Assembly (NCBI GenBank): GCA_963921825.1
Contig: OY997589.1
Coordinates: 79,282,523 to 79,346,522 of the forward strand
Source: Erodium maritimum
Taxonomy: Eukaryota > Streptophyta > Magnoliopsida > Geraniales > Geraniaceae
Direction: 5' to 3'
DNA: 64,000 nt
Below the pieces are notes generated by a model. It searched no databases. It was not told where the DNA came from and saw nothing but the letters and a program-made list of their open reading frames with translations. The position numbers were made by a program, and so were the translations under genes. Shown here in pieces: positions 21,349-31,062 of the stretch. Position 1 is the stretch's first letter. Every line of letters starts with the position of its first letter.

Positions 21349-23043
21349 TTAAATGTTTAAGGCTGGCTTTCCGTCCTCTCTCTCATATGGTGTTTCAGCA
21401 ACTGCCTTAGTGGGAACCTTATTTAACAAATATGCAGCAGCTTCTAAAGCATATTCCCATAGGAAGATAGGAAGATCTATGAACCCCATCATCGATCGTA
21501 CCATATCTAATAAGGTACGATTTCGCCTCTCAGAAACACCGTTGTGTTGCGGTGTCCCAAGAGGAGTCCATTGTGATAGGATTCCATCTTGTGATAAATA
21601 ATCAATAAAATCATCTGTGAGATACTCACCCCCACGGTCAGATCTCAGTGCCTTGATATTCTTACCGGTTTGTTTCTCAACTTCACTTCTAAACCTTTTG
21701 AACATTTCAAAAGATTCCGACTTATGTCTCATGAGATATACGAAACCATATCTCGACATATCGTCAGTGAAGGTGATAAAGAAAGAATATCCACCTTTTG
21801 CTTGAACTTTCATTGGTCCACATACATCACTATGTATGAGTCCCAAAAGTTCACTGGCTCTTTCTCCAGTTCCATTAAAAGGAGATTTTGTCATTTTTCC
21901 AATGAGACAAGATTCACAAGCATCGTATGATTCATAATCATATAGCCCAAGACACCTCGTCGTATGCAACTTTTTTATTCTTTTCTCACCGATATGACCA
22001 AGCCTACAGTGCCAAAGGTAACTTTGATCTACTTGATTATTTCTCTTCCTCTTTTGGCCAGAAATAGTCATAGCAAGACAAGTAACTAATTCAGGTAAGA
22101 CATAAAGACCATATTGTTTGTAAACATCGACATATAATTCATCACCATGAAATATATAACAATGATTATCACGGATATCCAAACGAAATCCATGTTCAAC
22201 CAAATATGAAACAGAAATTATGTTTGAAAGAAACGTAGGAATGTAGTAACAATCCTCCAACAATAAAGTCTTTCCAGTAGGCATTACAAGAGTCATAGTC
22301 CCTACAGCTAGGGCAGCAACACTTGCTTTATTTCCAACTTGTATGTTGACCTCTCCTTTCTTCAACCTCCTATTGATTTTTAGCCCCTGCAACATATTGC
22401 AGATGTTAAAGCCACTTCCGGTATCCAATACCCATTTCGAAGCATTAATAGATGTCAAAGAAATCATGAAAACATTTTTCATTGATGCCTTACCTTGTTT
22501 CTTGTCCTTCAGAGTAGCCAAATACTCTTGACAATTCCTCCTCCAATGTCCTTTCTTCTTGCAGAAGAAACATTCAGCATCCTCCTGACCAGTGCTCAAC
22601 TTCGTTTTCTTGAATTTGTTCAAAACGTAATTCTTTGGCCCAAGTGGATTTTTCTTAGATTTCCTCACATTTTTCCACTTTCCCTTAGAAGAGCTACCGA
22701 TCAGATTCACAGATCCCGACACTTTCACCTTCCCAGATGTGATTTGATTCTCAAAATCGATCAACAAATTGAGCAATTCATGAAGATCACAATCCATCTT
22801 GTTCATGTTATAATTAACAATGAACGGTGAAAAAGTGTCATCAAGAGATTGCAAGATCAAATCCTGCGATAACTCCTTACCAAGTGTGCAGCCTTGCCTC
22901 TCAAGCCGTTCTACAAGATCAATCATCTTTAGAACATGGGTGCGAACTGGTTCCTTGGGTTTCAGTTCAGATTTGAACAAGAACTTAGATATCTGATATC
23001 TTGCAGTCCTACTTTGAGACCCATACATCTTCTTAAGATGCTC
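21349..23043 (-). pseudogene. Copia-C gag C-terminus, protease and integrase
   Basis: This is the longest element frame in the window (566 codons, 23049-21349). In order: gag UBN2-type core, zinc knuckle CFFCKKKGHWRRNC near residue 160, protease WVLDTGSG near residue 208, integrase HHCC (HCRLGH, CESC) near 345-385, and the catalytic D in IHSDVCGP, D in RSDRGGEY and E in NGVSERRN near residues 405, 469 and 505. All are intact. The gag part is split from its N-terminus by the solo LTR at 23044, which carries exact target duplications and otherwise leaves the gag frame uninterrupted. The frame then breaks near 21345. Confidence 0.93.
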
Positions 23044-25920
23044 TGTCACGCCCCAATTTCAGTAAAACCGAACTCGGAACGCGAATGTTTAAGACAATAA
23101 AACATTTTTAAACCTTTCATATAAATCACTTTAAAGCCACCTTTTAGTTAATCAAAATAATAATTTATAACACAAAAGTGCGTCCCAACAAGTGGACAAA
23201 ATACAAGGCGTACGTCGCAAGACTCAAAAAAGGAAACCCGGACTCCCGCTCCTAGCTCTTCAAGCTTCGAGAGCTCACCTAGTCCGTCCCGCGACCAGTA
23301 CCTGTAGGAAAAGCAGCTAGGGGTGAGCGTTCGCTCACCACCACATATAACAGACTGACTACGGCATACTAGCAGACAATGCCGGTAACACCAACAACAA
23401 ACCCAACACCGGGGACTACTATCCCCCAACTCAAGTAACCCGACTGACACACAAACTGTTACTTTCCTCAACCGACTCAACACTCGGACACGTAATGTAG
23501 ACCCAACACAGCGGTTACGACTTCCACCAAAGACTCAAAAGATAACCACGTAACACCCAAGATCACAAAGGATCGCACACCAAACAAGATCACAAAGGAT
23601 CGCAATCCAGCCAGCTGCTTAGTGTCGGTTGCTAACCGGCTGGGCTCGAGCATGCCCCACACAACTTTACCAATCCCTGTTAGGCCAGGCGGTCGACCTG
23701 TTAGCGATAAGTACCGAGCTACTTTTCCGATAGCTAGTCGGAAGGGGAGCAACCCTGCCGATCCCTGTCAGGCCAGGCTAGCCAAAGAATGCTCGACTTT
23801 GCTGATCCCTGTCAGGCAAGCCAACCAAGCTCCACGCAATCACAATCACAAACAAAGTTTAACAACCAGTAACAACATAGGTTCAACACTCCACAGGCAC
23901 TCATGGCCACCCAAGACACCAGCAGTAAAGCACGGGCTCAACAACCCCACGAGCACTCATGGCCACCCAAGACACACCAACAGTAAAATACTGGTTCAAC
24001 AACCCCACGGACACTCATGGCCACCCAAGACACACCAACAGTAAAAGTCGGGTTTGACAACCCCACGGGCACTCATGGCCACCCAAGACACCAACAGTAA
24101 AATACGGGCTCTTATGGCCACCCAAGACACAAACAGTAAACTACGGGCTCTCATGGCCACCCAAGAGACGAACAGTAAAGTACGGGCTCTCATGGCCACC
24201 CAAGACACAAACTAAACAATCAACCTCCGTGCATAACCAGAAGCCTCCAGTAAATCTAATATCGAAAGTTCACTGCTCCTACGACACTACTAAGTGTCAC
24301 ATGCATTTCTATTGTTCGATACATTCCCGTATCATACGACACCACCCGGTGTCGCCTGCCTTTCTATTGTTCGATAAACGTACTTAACCCACGACACCCA
24401 AGTGTCACATGCATTTCTACTGTTAACTTTCCCTAGTCAGGGCCGAGATCCGGCTACTTTTCCCTACCTCGTATGCTTTCTCCAAAAGCGCACAATCAAG
24501 CTCCGGCGTGATCTCGATCACTCGCCTAGCTTTCCCTTCCCTCTGTCGGTGGCACGATCTAATAAGAATACAATTTTAAACACTTTTAAGTTCGCAGACA
24601 TAAACTGAATTTAATAAACTTGACGCCCAAAAGTAACCCTGACAATGTCGATCACTCCCAAACTTCCCAATTACTCGACATTGTCGATAATGGACCCGGA
24701 AAGGCCCGTTTCGCCCGACCCAGCGAATCTGCCCGGGATTGGAAAACGTCCTTCCGGGGCTCCAAAAAATCCCGTTTTCGTTTCTACGGTCTTCGAATAA
24801 TTCAAGGGTTCCTATGCACTCAACGAAATCAATTTCCGACTTCCGAGTAATTTAATTTGCGTTTAAAGTTTCTAAACCCGTCAATTACAACTTTTACAAT
24901 TTAATTCCAAATTTCGATCCGGGTGTGGATTAATTACTTGGGGAACGTTCTAAACCACTCGAACACGAAACCCGAATACCCGAGCATGTGGGCCCCACCC
25001 AACCCCCATTGGCCGTGGGTGGCTAGGGCCGGTTTGAGGCCGGTCCACCATGGTGGTGGCCGGTCCTAGCTCCGGCCAGCCACCCTACACGGTGGCCGGA
25101 GCTCCCCCGAGCCTCTGGTCACCGGAAAACGTCCCAATCTCGCTCCAAAACGTCTCCAACGAGCCCCACAACTCAACACCACTATAAACTACTAGTTTCC
25201 AACCAAACCCTAACTTTCAAACTAAACAAAACGAAATACGGTTAGATGCTAACCGTAGAGAATGACGGTGTGAACTCGATTCTTCTATCTTTGAGACGAT
25301 CCAACGGTTTGATTATCGAGAAACGTCACAAATCCCCCAACTTCCTTCTCTTTCTCTCCCCTTCATCTCTCTTCTTTTCTCTCTCTAAAACCCTTTTTTT
25401 TTCTCTTTCTTTTGCCCTTGGCCGAACACCCCCCCCCTTGTAGTCTTCTTGTTTTGTCCCAAAAACCTAACACCACCACATTGGTGACATGTGGCAAGTG
25501 GGTCCCACACCTTTTTGGAAAATGTCTTCTAGATATTTTCCAATCAGATTCGCGAAATTCGGCTGTTTCGGGCCCCGAACGGGCACTTTTTCCAAGAAAT
25601 TACGAAACTTCACGGGCTACAAGGAAACGGATCAACTAAGACCGTAGAGACGACGGATAAGCTTTTTGGATCCAAAACGGACCTCGAATGGACCAAAACG
25701 TCGCTCGGTTGACTTTTCCAGCGAAAAGTCAACATTTCCCAAATTGGTCAGAAAGTTGCCTTGAGTCCCCCGGAACTCACTTTGGTCGATATCGGGGTCA
25801 ACTTAAGTCTCGTATGACCCTCGGGGTCAAATTTAGGTTCATTTAAGTGTCTGTCTAAATTTTTTATATTTTCCTGTTTTTCGCAGATTTGACTGGCGTT
25901 GACCGGGAGTGGTTCTTACA
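23044..25920 (-). mobile_element. Gypsy solo LTR (2,877 bp), reverse, inside Copia-C gag
   Basis: On the plus strand it runs TGTCACGCCCC to CTTACA, the reverse complement of the gypsy LTR, with TGCTC duplicated at 23039-23043 and 25921-25925. It contains the reversed palindrome, minisatellites and hairpin array. The splice donor homologue is degraded to GTTAGC. There is no internal region, so it is a solo LTR. Confidence 0.95.
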
Positions 25921-25925
25921 TGCTC

Positions 25926-26213
25926 TATGATCTGTGGTGGATTCAGAGTCTCATGTTTCCTCTGAAGATCAGAACTCATGGAAGCCAAAATGATGCACTG
26001 AGTAGTAGTACTTCGTTCCTGGTACTTCGAATATGCATCTAATGCAACTACATCAGTCACTCCCTCGGCGGGAGCTTCCATCATGGGGTTATCGATCACA
26101 TCGATAAGTTTTTCATGCATGAGAACAATTCTCAAGTTCCGGTACCAGTCATCAAAATTGTTACCAGACAATTTGTTAGCATCAAGTATGCCACGCAGTG
26201 AGATAGTAGTCAT
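25926..26213 (-). pseudogene. Copia-C gag N-terminus
   Basis: It starts at ATG 26213 with MTTISLRGILDANKLSGNNF and DWYRNLRIVL, the standard start of plant copia gag (capsid-like DUF4219/UBN2 region). The frame runs intact to the solo LTR and would continue in phase at 23043. The ATG follows a long, structured, noncoding leader. Confidence 0.9.
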
Positions 26214-27348
26214 TTAAGAAAGTAATTGTAAAGGAAAACAACAATAGCACAAACATACATCATTAAGACATACGATTCATCAAAATGATAATACAAACTT
26301 TAAAACATGAATGAGCCCCTTGGTTGTCAAGTCGTTTCTCATACATAATTAAAGTTTTTCCTGATTTTATTACATAAAATCACAACAGGCTATATACTAC
26401 ATAGTCACCTGGTTGTCAGGTCGGTCCTATTTGTATATTTGAGTTTATCCATCCTAGTGACATAAAACCAGTTAATATTACACCCTCTGGGTAGTGCAGA
26501 CTATGAGTGTAACATCAAATAATTTTTCCTCACTCACGCATCACATGCAATAGACAAAATTACTTCCTCTTGAAAATTAATTAAAGTTATACCCTCTGGG
26601 TAGTCCAGACTATAAGTACTAACATTAAATAATTTTCTATGTACCTGCATCGTATGCAAATAAGAGGAAACAATATATATTTATCTTTGAACTACAAGTC
26701 CCCTGGTAGTCAGGTCGTTCCTTGTAAACAAAAATAAAAATAATTATTCCGAACTACAAGTCCCCTGGTAGTCAGGTCGTTCCTTGTAAACGAATAACAA
26801 TTATTTATCTATTTAGATGAAAAAGCCGATGACAAAATATCTCATATTTTATCAATTAAAACTTAATAATTCTAAAAAAACTCAATTAAAAAGTTTCAAT
26901 ACAACTTTTCATCATATGAAAAAAAAAACATACATGTCTCACACATAATTACAATATACACAGTGTAGGCAACATGTTATCAACCAATATCATGCTAGGC
27001 ATATATGAACACTAGTTAACAATTAACAATATGTCATCTAATCCTACACGGCCTATAACACATTGTATATAAAATAGATTCATAAACCAAGTATATGTAA
27101 AACACCTTCGGTCAAATACTAAAGCATGTGTCAATATATATCTTTATATATATAAAATACAATTGATCATGTGCACAGAGATTCAATATGCATACATATA
27201 TGTATATCTCCAAACACCATTTAATGATTACGGACAGAGACATAAGCATGTGTAGTTTAGTTTTCAATTCACCGAATCATATTTCGATAATATGCAAATA
27301 TATATACATATTAAAAAAAATATTATATATGATATAAATGCAAAAACC
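26214..27348 (-). other. Copia-C leader between primer site and gag
   Basis: About 1.1 kb of AT-rich noncoding sequence in the transcript leader. The proximal half (26311-26788) holds the hairpin array described separately; the rest (26790-27348) is A/T-rich with many ATATAT tracts and no frame of note. Confidence 0.8.
26311..26788 (-). ncRNA. Array of six two-tier hairpins in the Copia-C leader
   Basis: Six units (26311, 26398, 26478, 26587, 26693, 26755) share an inner hairpin but have unrelated outer stems. Outer pairs are ATGAG/CTCAT, TACATAG with a bulged partner, TTACAC/GTGTAA, TTATA/TATAA and TACAAG/CTTGTA (twice). Inner pairs are CTTG/CAAG in the first, CCTG/CAGG in the second, fifth and sixth, and TCTG/CAGA in the third and fourth, around GTTGT, GTAGT or GGTAGTS loops. 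The inner changes are compensatory. The function is unknown; packaging or translation control is possible. Confidence 0.65.
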
Positions 27349-27361
27349 GGCTCTGATACCA
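27349..27361 (-). promoter_or_regulatory. Primer binding site of Copia-C
   Basis: The minus strand reads TGGTATCAGAGCC two bases inside the 5' LTR, matching initiator tRNA-Met. Confidence 0.92.
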
Positions 27362-27363
27362 AT

Positions 27364-27742
27364 TGAAGGATCGAAAAACATCATATGTTCGCAGCGGAAA
27401 TAAATCATTCGATCCAAAATTGATCTATTGCATCTAAATCATCGTTAAAATAATAAAATCACTTACTTGATTTGTAGACCGAAATTGATTTAGCCCCGAA
27501 ACTACGAAGCCTCTAGTGTATCCACACCGAGTAACGATCTTTGATGCTTTCAACGATTGAGACGGCTATGAAGAAGAACGATTCTTCTTTTGGTTGTTTG
27601 GGAGAGAATATAAAAAGTGGCTGCAGAGAATAATCTGATAATAATGTCTCTTAACCCTAATTATCTCTTTATATACTTTTAATTATTGGGTCCAAGACTC
27701 AATTGGGCTTGAAACCCGATTGGGCCTAGGGCAAACCCAACA
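27364..27742 (-). repeat. Copia-C 5' LTR (379 bp)
   Basis: It starts TGAAGGATCG and ends AAACCCAACA on the plus strand. It nearly matches the reassembled 3' LTR length and sequence, and is followed by the target duplication GTGAT at 27743-27747. Confidence 0.94.
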
Positions 27743-28382
27743 GTGATTTTATTAGAGTCTTAACATTTGTAAATGCATCAAACAATGTATTTGCAACCTT
27801 TTGTAAGTTTTTTTTTTGATAAGCGAGGTGAAATTCTATTGATAAAAGACGAAGTAAAATGGAGAAAGGAATCAATCAAGGCGATTGTTCCTGCAAATAC
27901 TAAAACAATGTAAAAATTAAACAACTATTGCCAAAACTGAAAGCAACATAAATGGCAACAATTCGGTACAAAACCGAACAAGAATTAAACGAAACAACTT
28001 CTCGGGGCAAGTTGCCAGTTCACGAAGGTAGTACCCTGAGAAGAACTTCTCCCGCATGCATCAAAGAGAAACAAAGCGAAAAGACTCCCCAACAGTCCCA
28101 GTAGTAGAATTAAACACCAAAGAATTCCTGTGAAGCCAGAGAATCCAGAAACCCACTGAGACAATTTCAACCAACTTGTCTTCAAGCGTCTAGGCCACAA
28201 ACCAACCCATCCCATCAGAAAAAAAGCTACTGAACTTTTAATCCACAGAAAATCAACCCAAAAAAAGGGGATCAGGAACCGAAGTTTCCAGCAGAAGGAC
28301 TAAAGGAAATGGAGAACCAGTCCAGTATCTGAACCATAAAATAGCATGTTTCAAGGGGACAACATCAGTGCAAGTAAAGGTT

Positions 28383-28604
28383 TCAGGTCTCCAAATAGAT
28401 AATATACCACCCGAAGCTCCGACTGAAAGAGAAAAACGAATGAAACCAATTTCCCAGAAACCACAGCTCCTTAAATAAGAAAGAAACTACCTTAGTCTCC
28501 TGCGAAAATACAGAATCCGGGCGAGCAGTCCTGATGGTACAACTGATACTCCGTCGCTTCTGGGCGGAGTTTGTTCCTCTCACATTCCATGAGAGGAACT
28601 TCAT
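28383..28604 (-). pseudogene. LINE-1 endonuclease start (ORF2 fragment)
   Basis: The frame opens MKFLSWNVRG, the start of an apurinic/apyrimidinic-type endonuclease, and continues with DSVFSQETK, the catalytic-Glu motif. It then runs out after about 73 codons into 3' untranslated sequence; the rest of the endonuclease and the RT are deleted. The Ser-rich plus-strand frame at 28571 is its shadow. Confidence 0.88.
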
Positions 28605-28608
28605 TCTA

Positions 28609-29202
28609 TCAATTTCGAATACGGAGGGGAGGAGCCGAATTTAAAGCTTCTAGTTCCTCTTCGTCACAAACATCTTCATATAAATCCTCTTCATCCCCTT
28701 CTAGATCAAGGCGTTCACTGACCTCCAGATCGAGATTTTCGAATTGTTCAAGAGCTGAGTCATAAATACGCAAGGCTTTTACACCAACCTGTTTCACATA
28801 CTCCCACTTCCTTTGACTGGAAGCATGAACAGACTAATTCTTCTGGACTGAAACCGGAGTATGATAAACCGCAGGCGTACGATAGACCACAGGCGTCTTT
28901 GATTTTAGAATAGCAGACTTAGCTGGAGTCGGTGAGACATGTGTAGCACGCCTCTGTTGGTCCGACGCGATTACAGCGTATGTTGGAGATTTTCCAGCTG
29001 GTTTTAGAGATAAGGACGTTCCAGAAGTAGTCTTTAAATTTGAAACGGATTCTTCGACTCGAGAAACAGAATTATTCTCGTCTTGAACTTCCCGACTCTC
29101 TTCATCCTTAGCCGTTGAAGTCTCAGGCAAACTTATCACCGGAAAAAACACTTCCGGCACCTCTGCAACATTGATCCCAGAGATGACTAGAGGGAAGCTC
29201 AA
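28609..29202 (-). pseudogene. LINE-1 ORF1 C-terminal part
   Basis: One minus-strand frame runs 29202-28609 with a single in-frame TAG at 28834-28836. It is Ser/Thr/Pro-rich first and strongly acidic near the end (DLEGDEEDLYEDVCDEEELE), as in plant LINE ORF1 tails. Its terminator at 28609-28611 lies a few bases before the ORF2 ATG at 28604. The RNA-binding N-terminus is missing by 5' truncation. Confidence 0.75.
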
Positions 29203-29213
29203 AATTTTTTAAG

Positions 29214-30725
29214 TGGATAATATTCTGAACTTCTAGTTCACATTGATTCGTACGAAGATCAAAATGAGACAACGTTAATTCATTCAATGAAATTTCTTGT
29301 CTTTCTTTTTCAGACGTTTCTTTATCTCCCCCTAATGCAGGAAAAATTATCTCATCAAATTGAAAGACGGAAAATCATGTGGTAAACATATCACCTTTCA
29401 TGGATTCCAAATATTTAATAATGGATGGAGACTCGAACCCAATATAAATTCTCAATCTTCTTTGAGGTCCAATTTTGCTACATTGATTGGAAGATATAGG
29501 GACATCAAATGCAGACCCAAACACTCTCAAATAATAGATATTTGGTTCTTAGCTAGAGACAAGCTACAAAGGGGAATTTTTATGATATGTAGTTGGCCTT
29601 ACTCGTATTAATGCATGCAATATTGCATTTACCCAAGAAAAATTCGTAACTTTGTTTTCATAAGTAAACGATTCTGCTAACCCATTTTCTGTATGAACAT
29701 GTGCAATAGGATGTTCAATATTAATCCCTAGGGACATGCAATAATCATCAAAGTTTCTAGACATGAACTCACCAACATCATCAAGATGAATAGACTTAAT
29801 CGGATGATCAGGGAAATGTCCCCTCAATTTACTAATATGTGCCAACAACTTAGAAAATGCAACATTTTTTGTTAGCAACAAACAAACATGAGACCATCTG
29901 CTGAATGTGTCTATAAGGACAATAAAGTAACTAAATGGTCCACTAAATGGATGAATAGGGACACATATGTCTCCCACAATCCACTGTAGGAGGGACGAAG
30001 ATTCAATGCTAACCTTGGTTCTAGATGTGCTGAACACAAGTTTTCCTTGTAAACAAGCGGTACAAAATATTTCATTGGACGATAAAATCTTCTGGTTTTT
30101 CCAATGAGTTTCCAAATGAATTTTCAATAATCCTACGTATCGTCGTCGATCTTGGATGACCAAGACGATTGTGACAAAGCATAAAAGCATTTGGATCAAT
30201 GCATTTCGGTTTCATTGTTGCGTAGGTTTCAACTGCTCTTATGGTTGTGTAATACAACACTGATGATTGAACATGAAATCTCTCAAGTACCCGCTTTTCA
30301 CCATAGTCACATGAAGTGATACAGAGAAATTCAGTTTCATTTTCTCTTGTGTTCTTAATACGATACCCATTACTGCAGATATCCTTTAAAACTTGGTAGA
30401 TTTCTTATTGATCTACTTGCAAATAAAGTATTAGGAATGCATAGTTTGGTTTCATTTTGTAATAACAACACAGCTCTTCTTGAGCCCTCTATTATGTTTT
30501 TAGAACCCATAATGGTGTTTACATTTTCCTCGACTAAGGTCAAACATGAAAAATATTTCTTGTCTGTCAGAATTGTATGTGTAGTGGCATTATCAACAAC
30601 ACACATATCGTTATCATTTCTGTAAACAGATAGATCACTTCTGGGATCCACATCCTCTTATCTTAGAAAAGTAATGTCTATGTTTACAACTACAAAAGAA
30701 TATACCATAAATATTAATACAAATC
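29214..30725 (-). pseudogene. Copia-B protease, integrase and connection
   Basis: Protease (30651-30370) reads CVVDNATTHTIL, with the catalytic Asp in VDNATT. The pre-integrase zinc segment (about 30260-30072) has CHNRLGH and FCTACLQGK. The integrase core (30199-29564) keeps Asp in VGDICVP, Asp in HLDDVGEF and Glu in ENGLAES. The connection 29560-29214 lacks a long frame. Frameshifts break the chain between these parts, in keeping with great age. Confidence 0.88.
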
Positions 30726-31062
30726 CCTGGAGTTTTTCTGTTCGAATTTCTGTCGATTTGTTTCAAACCAGAAGAGAAGATGTTGTCCTACTGCGTTCAG
30801 GAGCAGCTGGTGGGTTCGGTGGGTTAGCTTGGGGATGCTGGCTCTATTTCTCTTTGCTTACTATGAAAGCATCATGTTGTGAGGGTCTAGTCCTAGCGAA
30901 GGGTTTGCGGGTTGTGTGGGTTTACTTGTTATAGACTCACCTTTAACCTCTTCGTTCATTCCGCCTCTTGGTTTCGAAAGAGTCACACCAACACCCCCTG
31001 CATGATAAAATTCATAGAGTTTCGAGAATGTCAAGTTATTTTTTGTCACTTACCTTACCTTT
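30726..31062 (+). pseudogene. LINE-2 leader and ORF1 start
   Basis: A G-rich leader (30785-30930) is followed by a plus-strand frame reading FRECQVIFCHLPYLF when it runs on past Gypsy-b's border; the true ORF1 continuation is at 58893. Similarity to plant LINE ORF1 starts is modest, so the call rests mainly on the element's position and the rejoined flanks. Confidence 0.55.

Larger units (their letters stand above)
12567..27742 (-). mobile_element. Copia-C: near-complete copia element carrying three nested LTRs
   Basis: This minus-strand Ty1/copia element has 379-bp LTRs at 27364-27742 (5') and 12567-14675 (3', split by solo LTR D), flanked by GTGAT at 12562-12566 and 27743-27747. It has a tRNA-Met primer site, polypurine tract, gag, protease, integrase, RT and RNase H. 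Without the three insertions it is about 7.1 kb. Its coding is the best kept in the window: one frameshift near 21345, stops at 20987-20989 and 20833-20835, and an altered RT box. RT resembles Angela-type elements (inference). Confidence 0.94.
27808..29204 (-). mobile_element. LINE-1: L1-type LINE lacking its reverse transcriptase
   Basis: The minus-strand LINE ends in a poly-A (T10 at 27808-27817 after GATAAGCG) and is flanked by TTTTGTAAG (27799-27807) and TTTTTTAAG (29205-29213). In transcript order it has the ORF1 C-terminus, the first part of the ORF2 endonuclease, then the 3' untranslated region. The whole RT domain is absent, so the copy is internally deleted as well as 5'-truncated. 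It sits inside Copia-B. Confidence 0.88.

Noticed and set aside
26311-26788. CRISPR-like array in the Copia-C leader
   Set aside because: Repeat units are diverged, spacing is irregular, there are no cas genes, and this is a plant retroelement leader.
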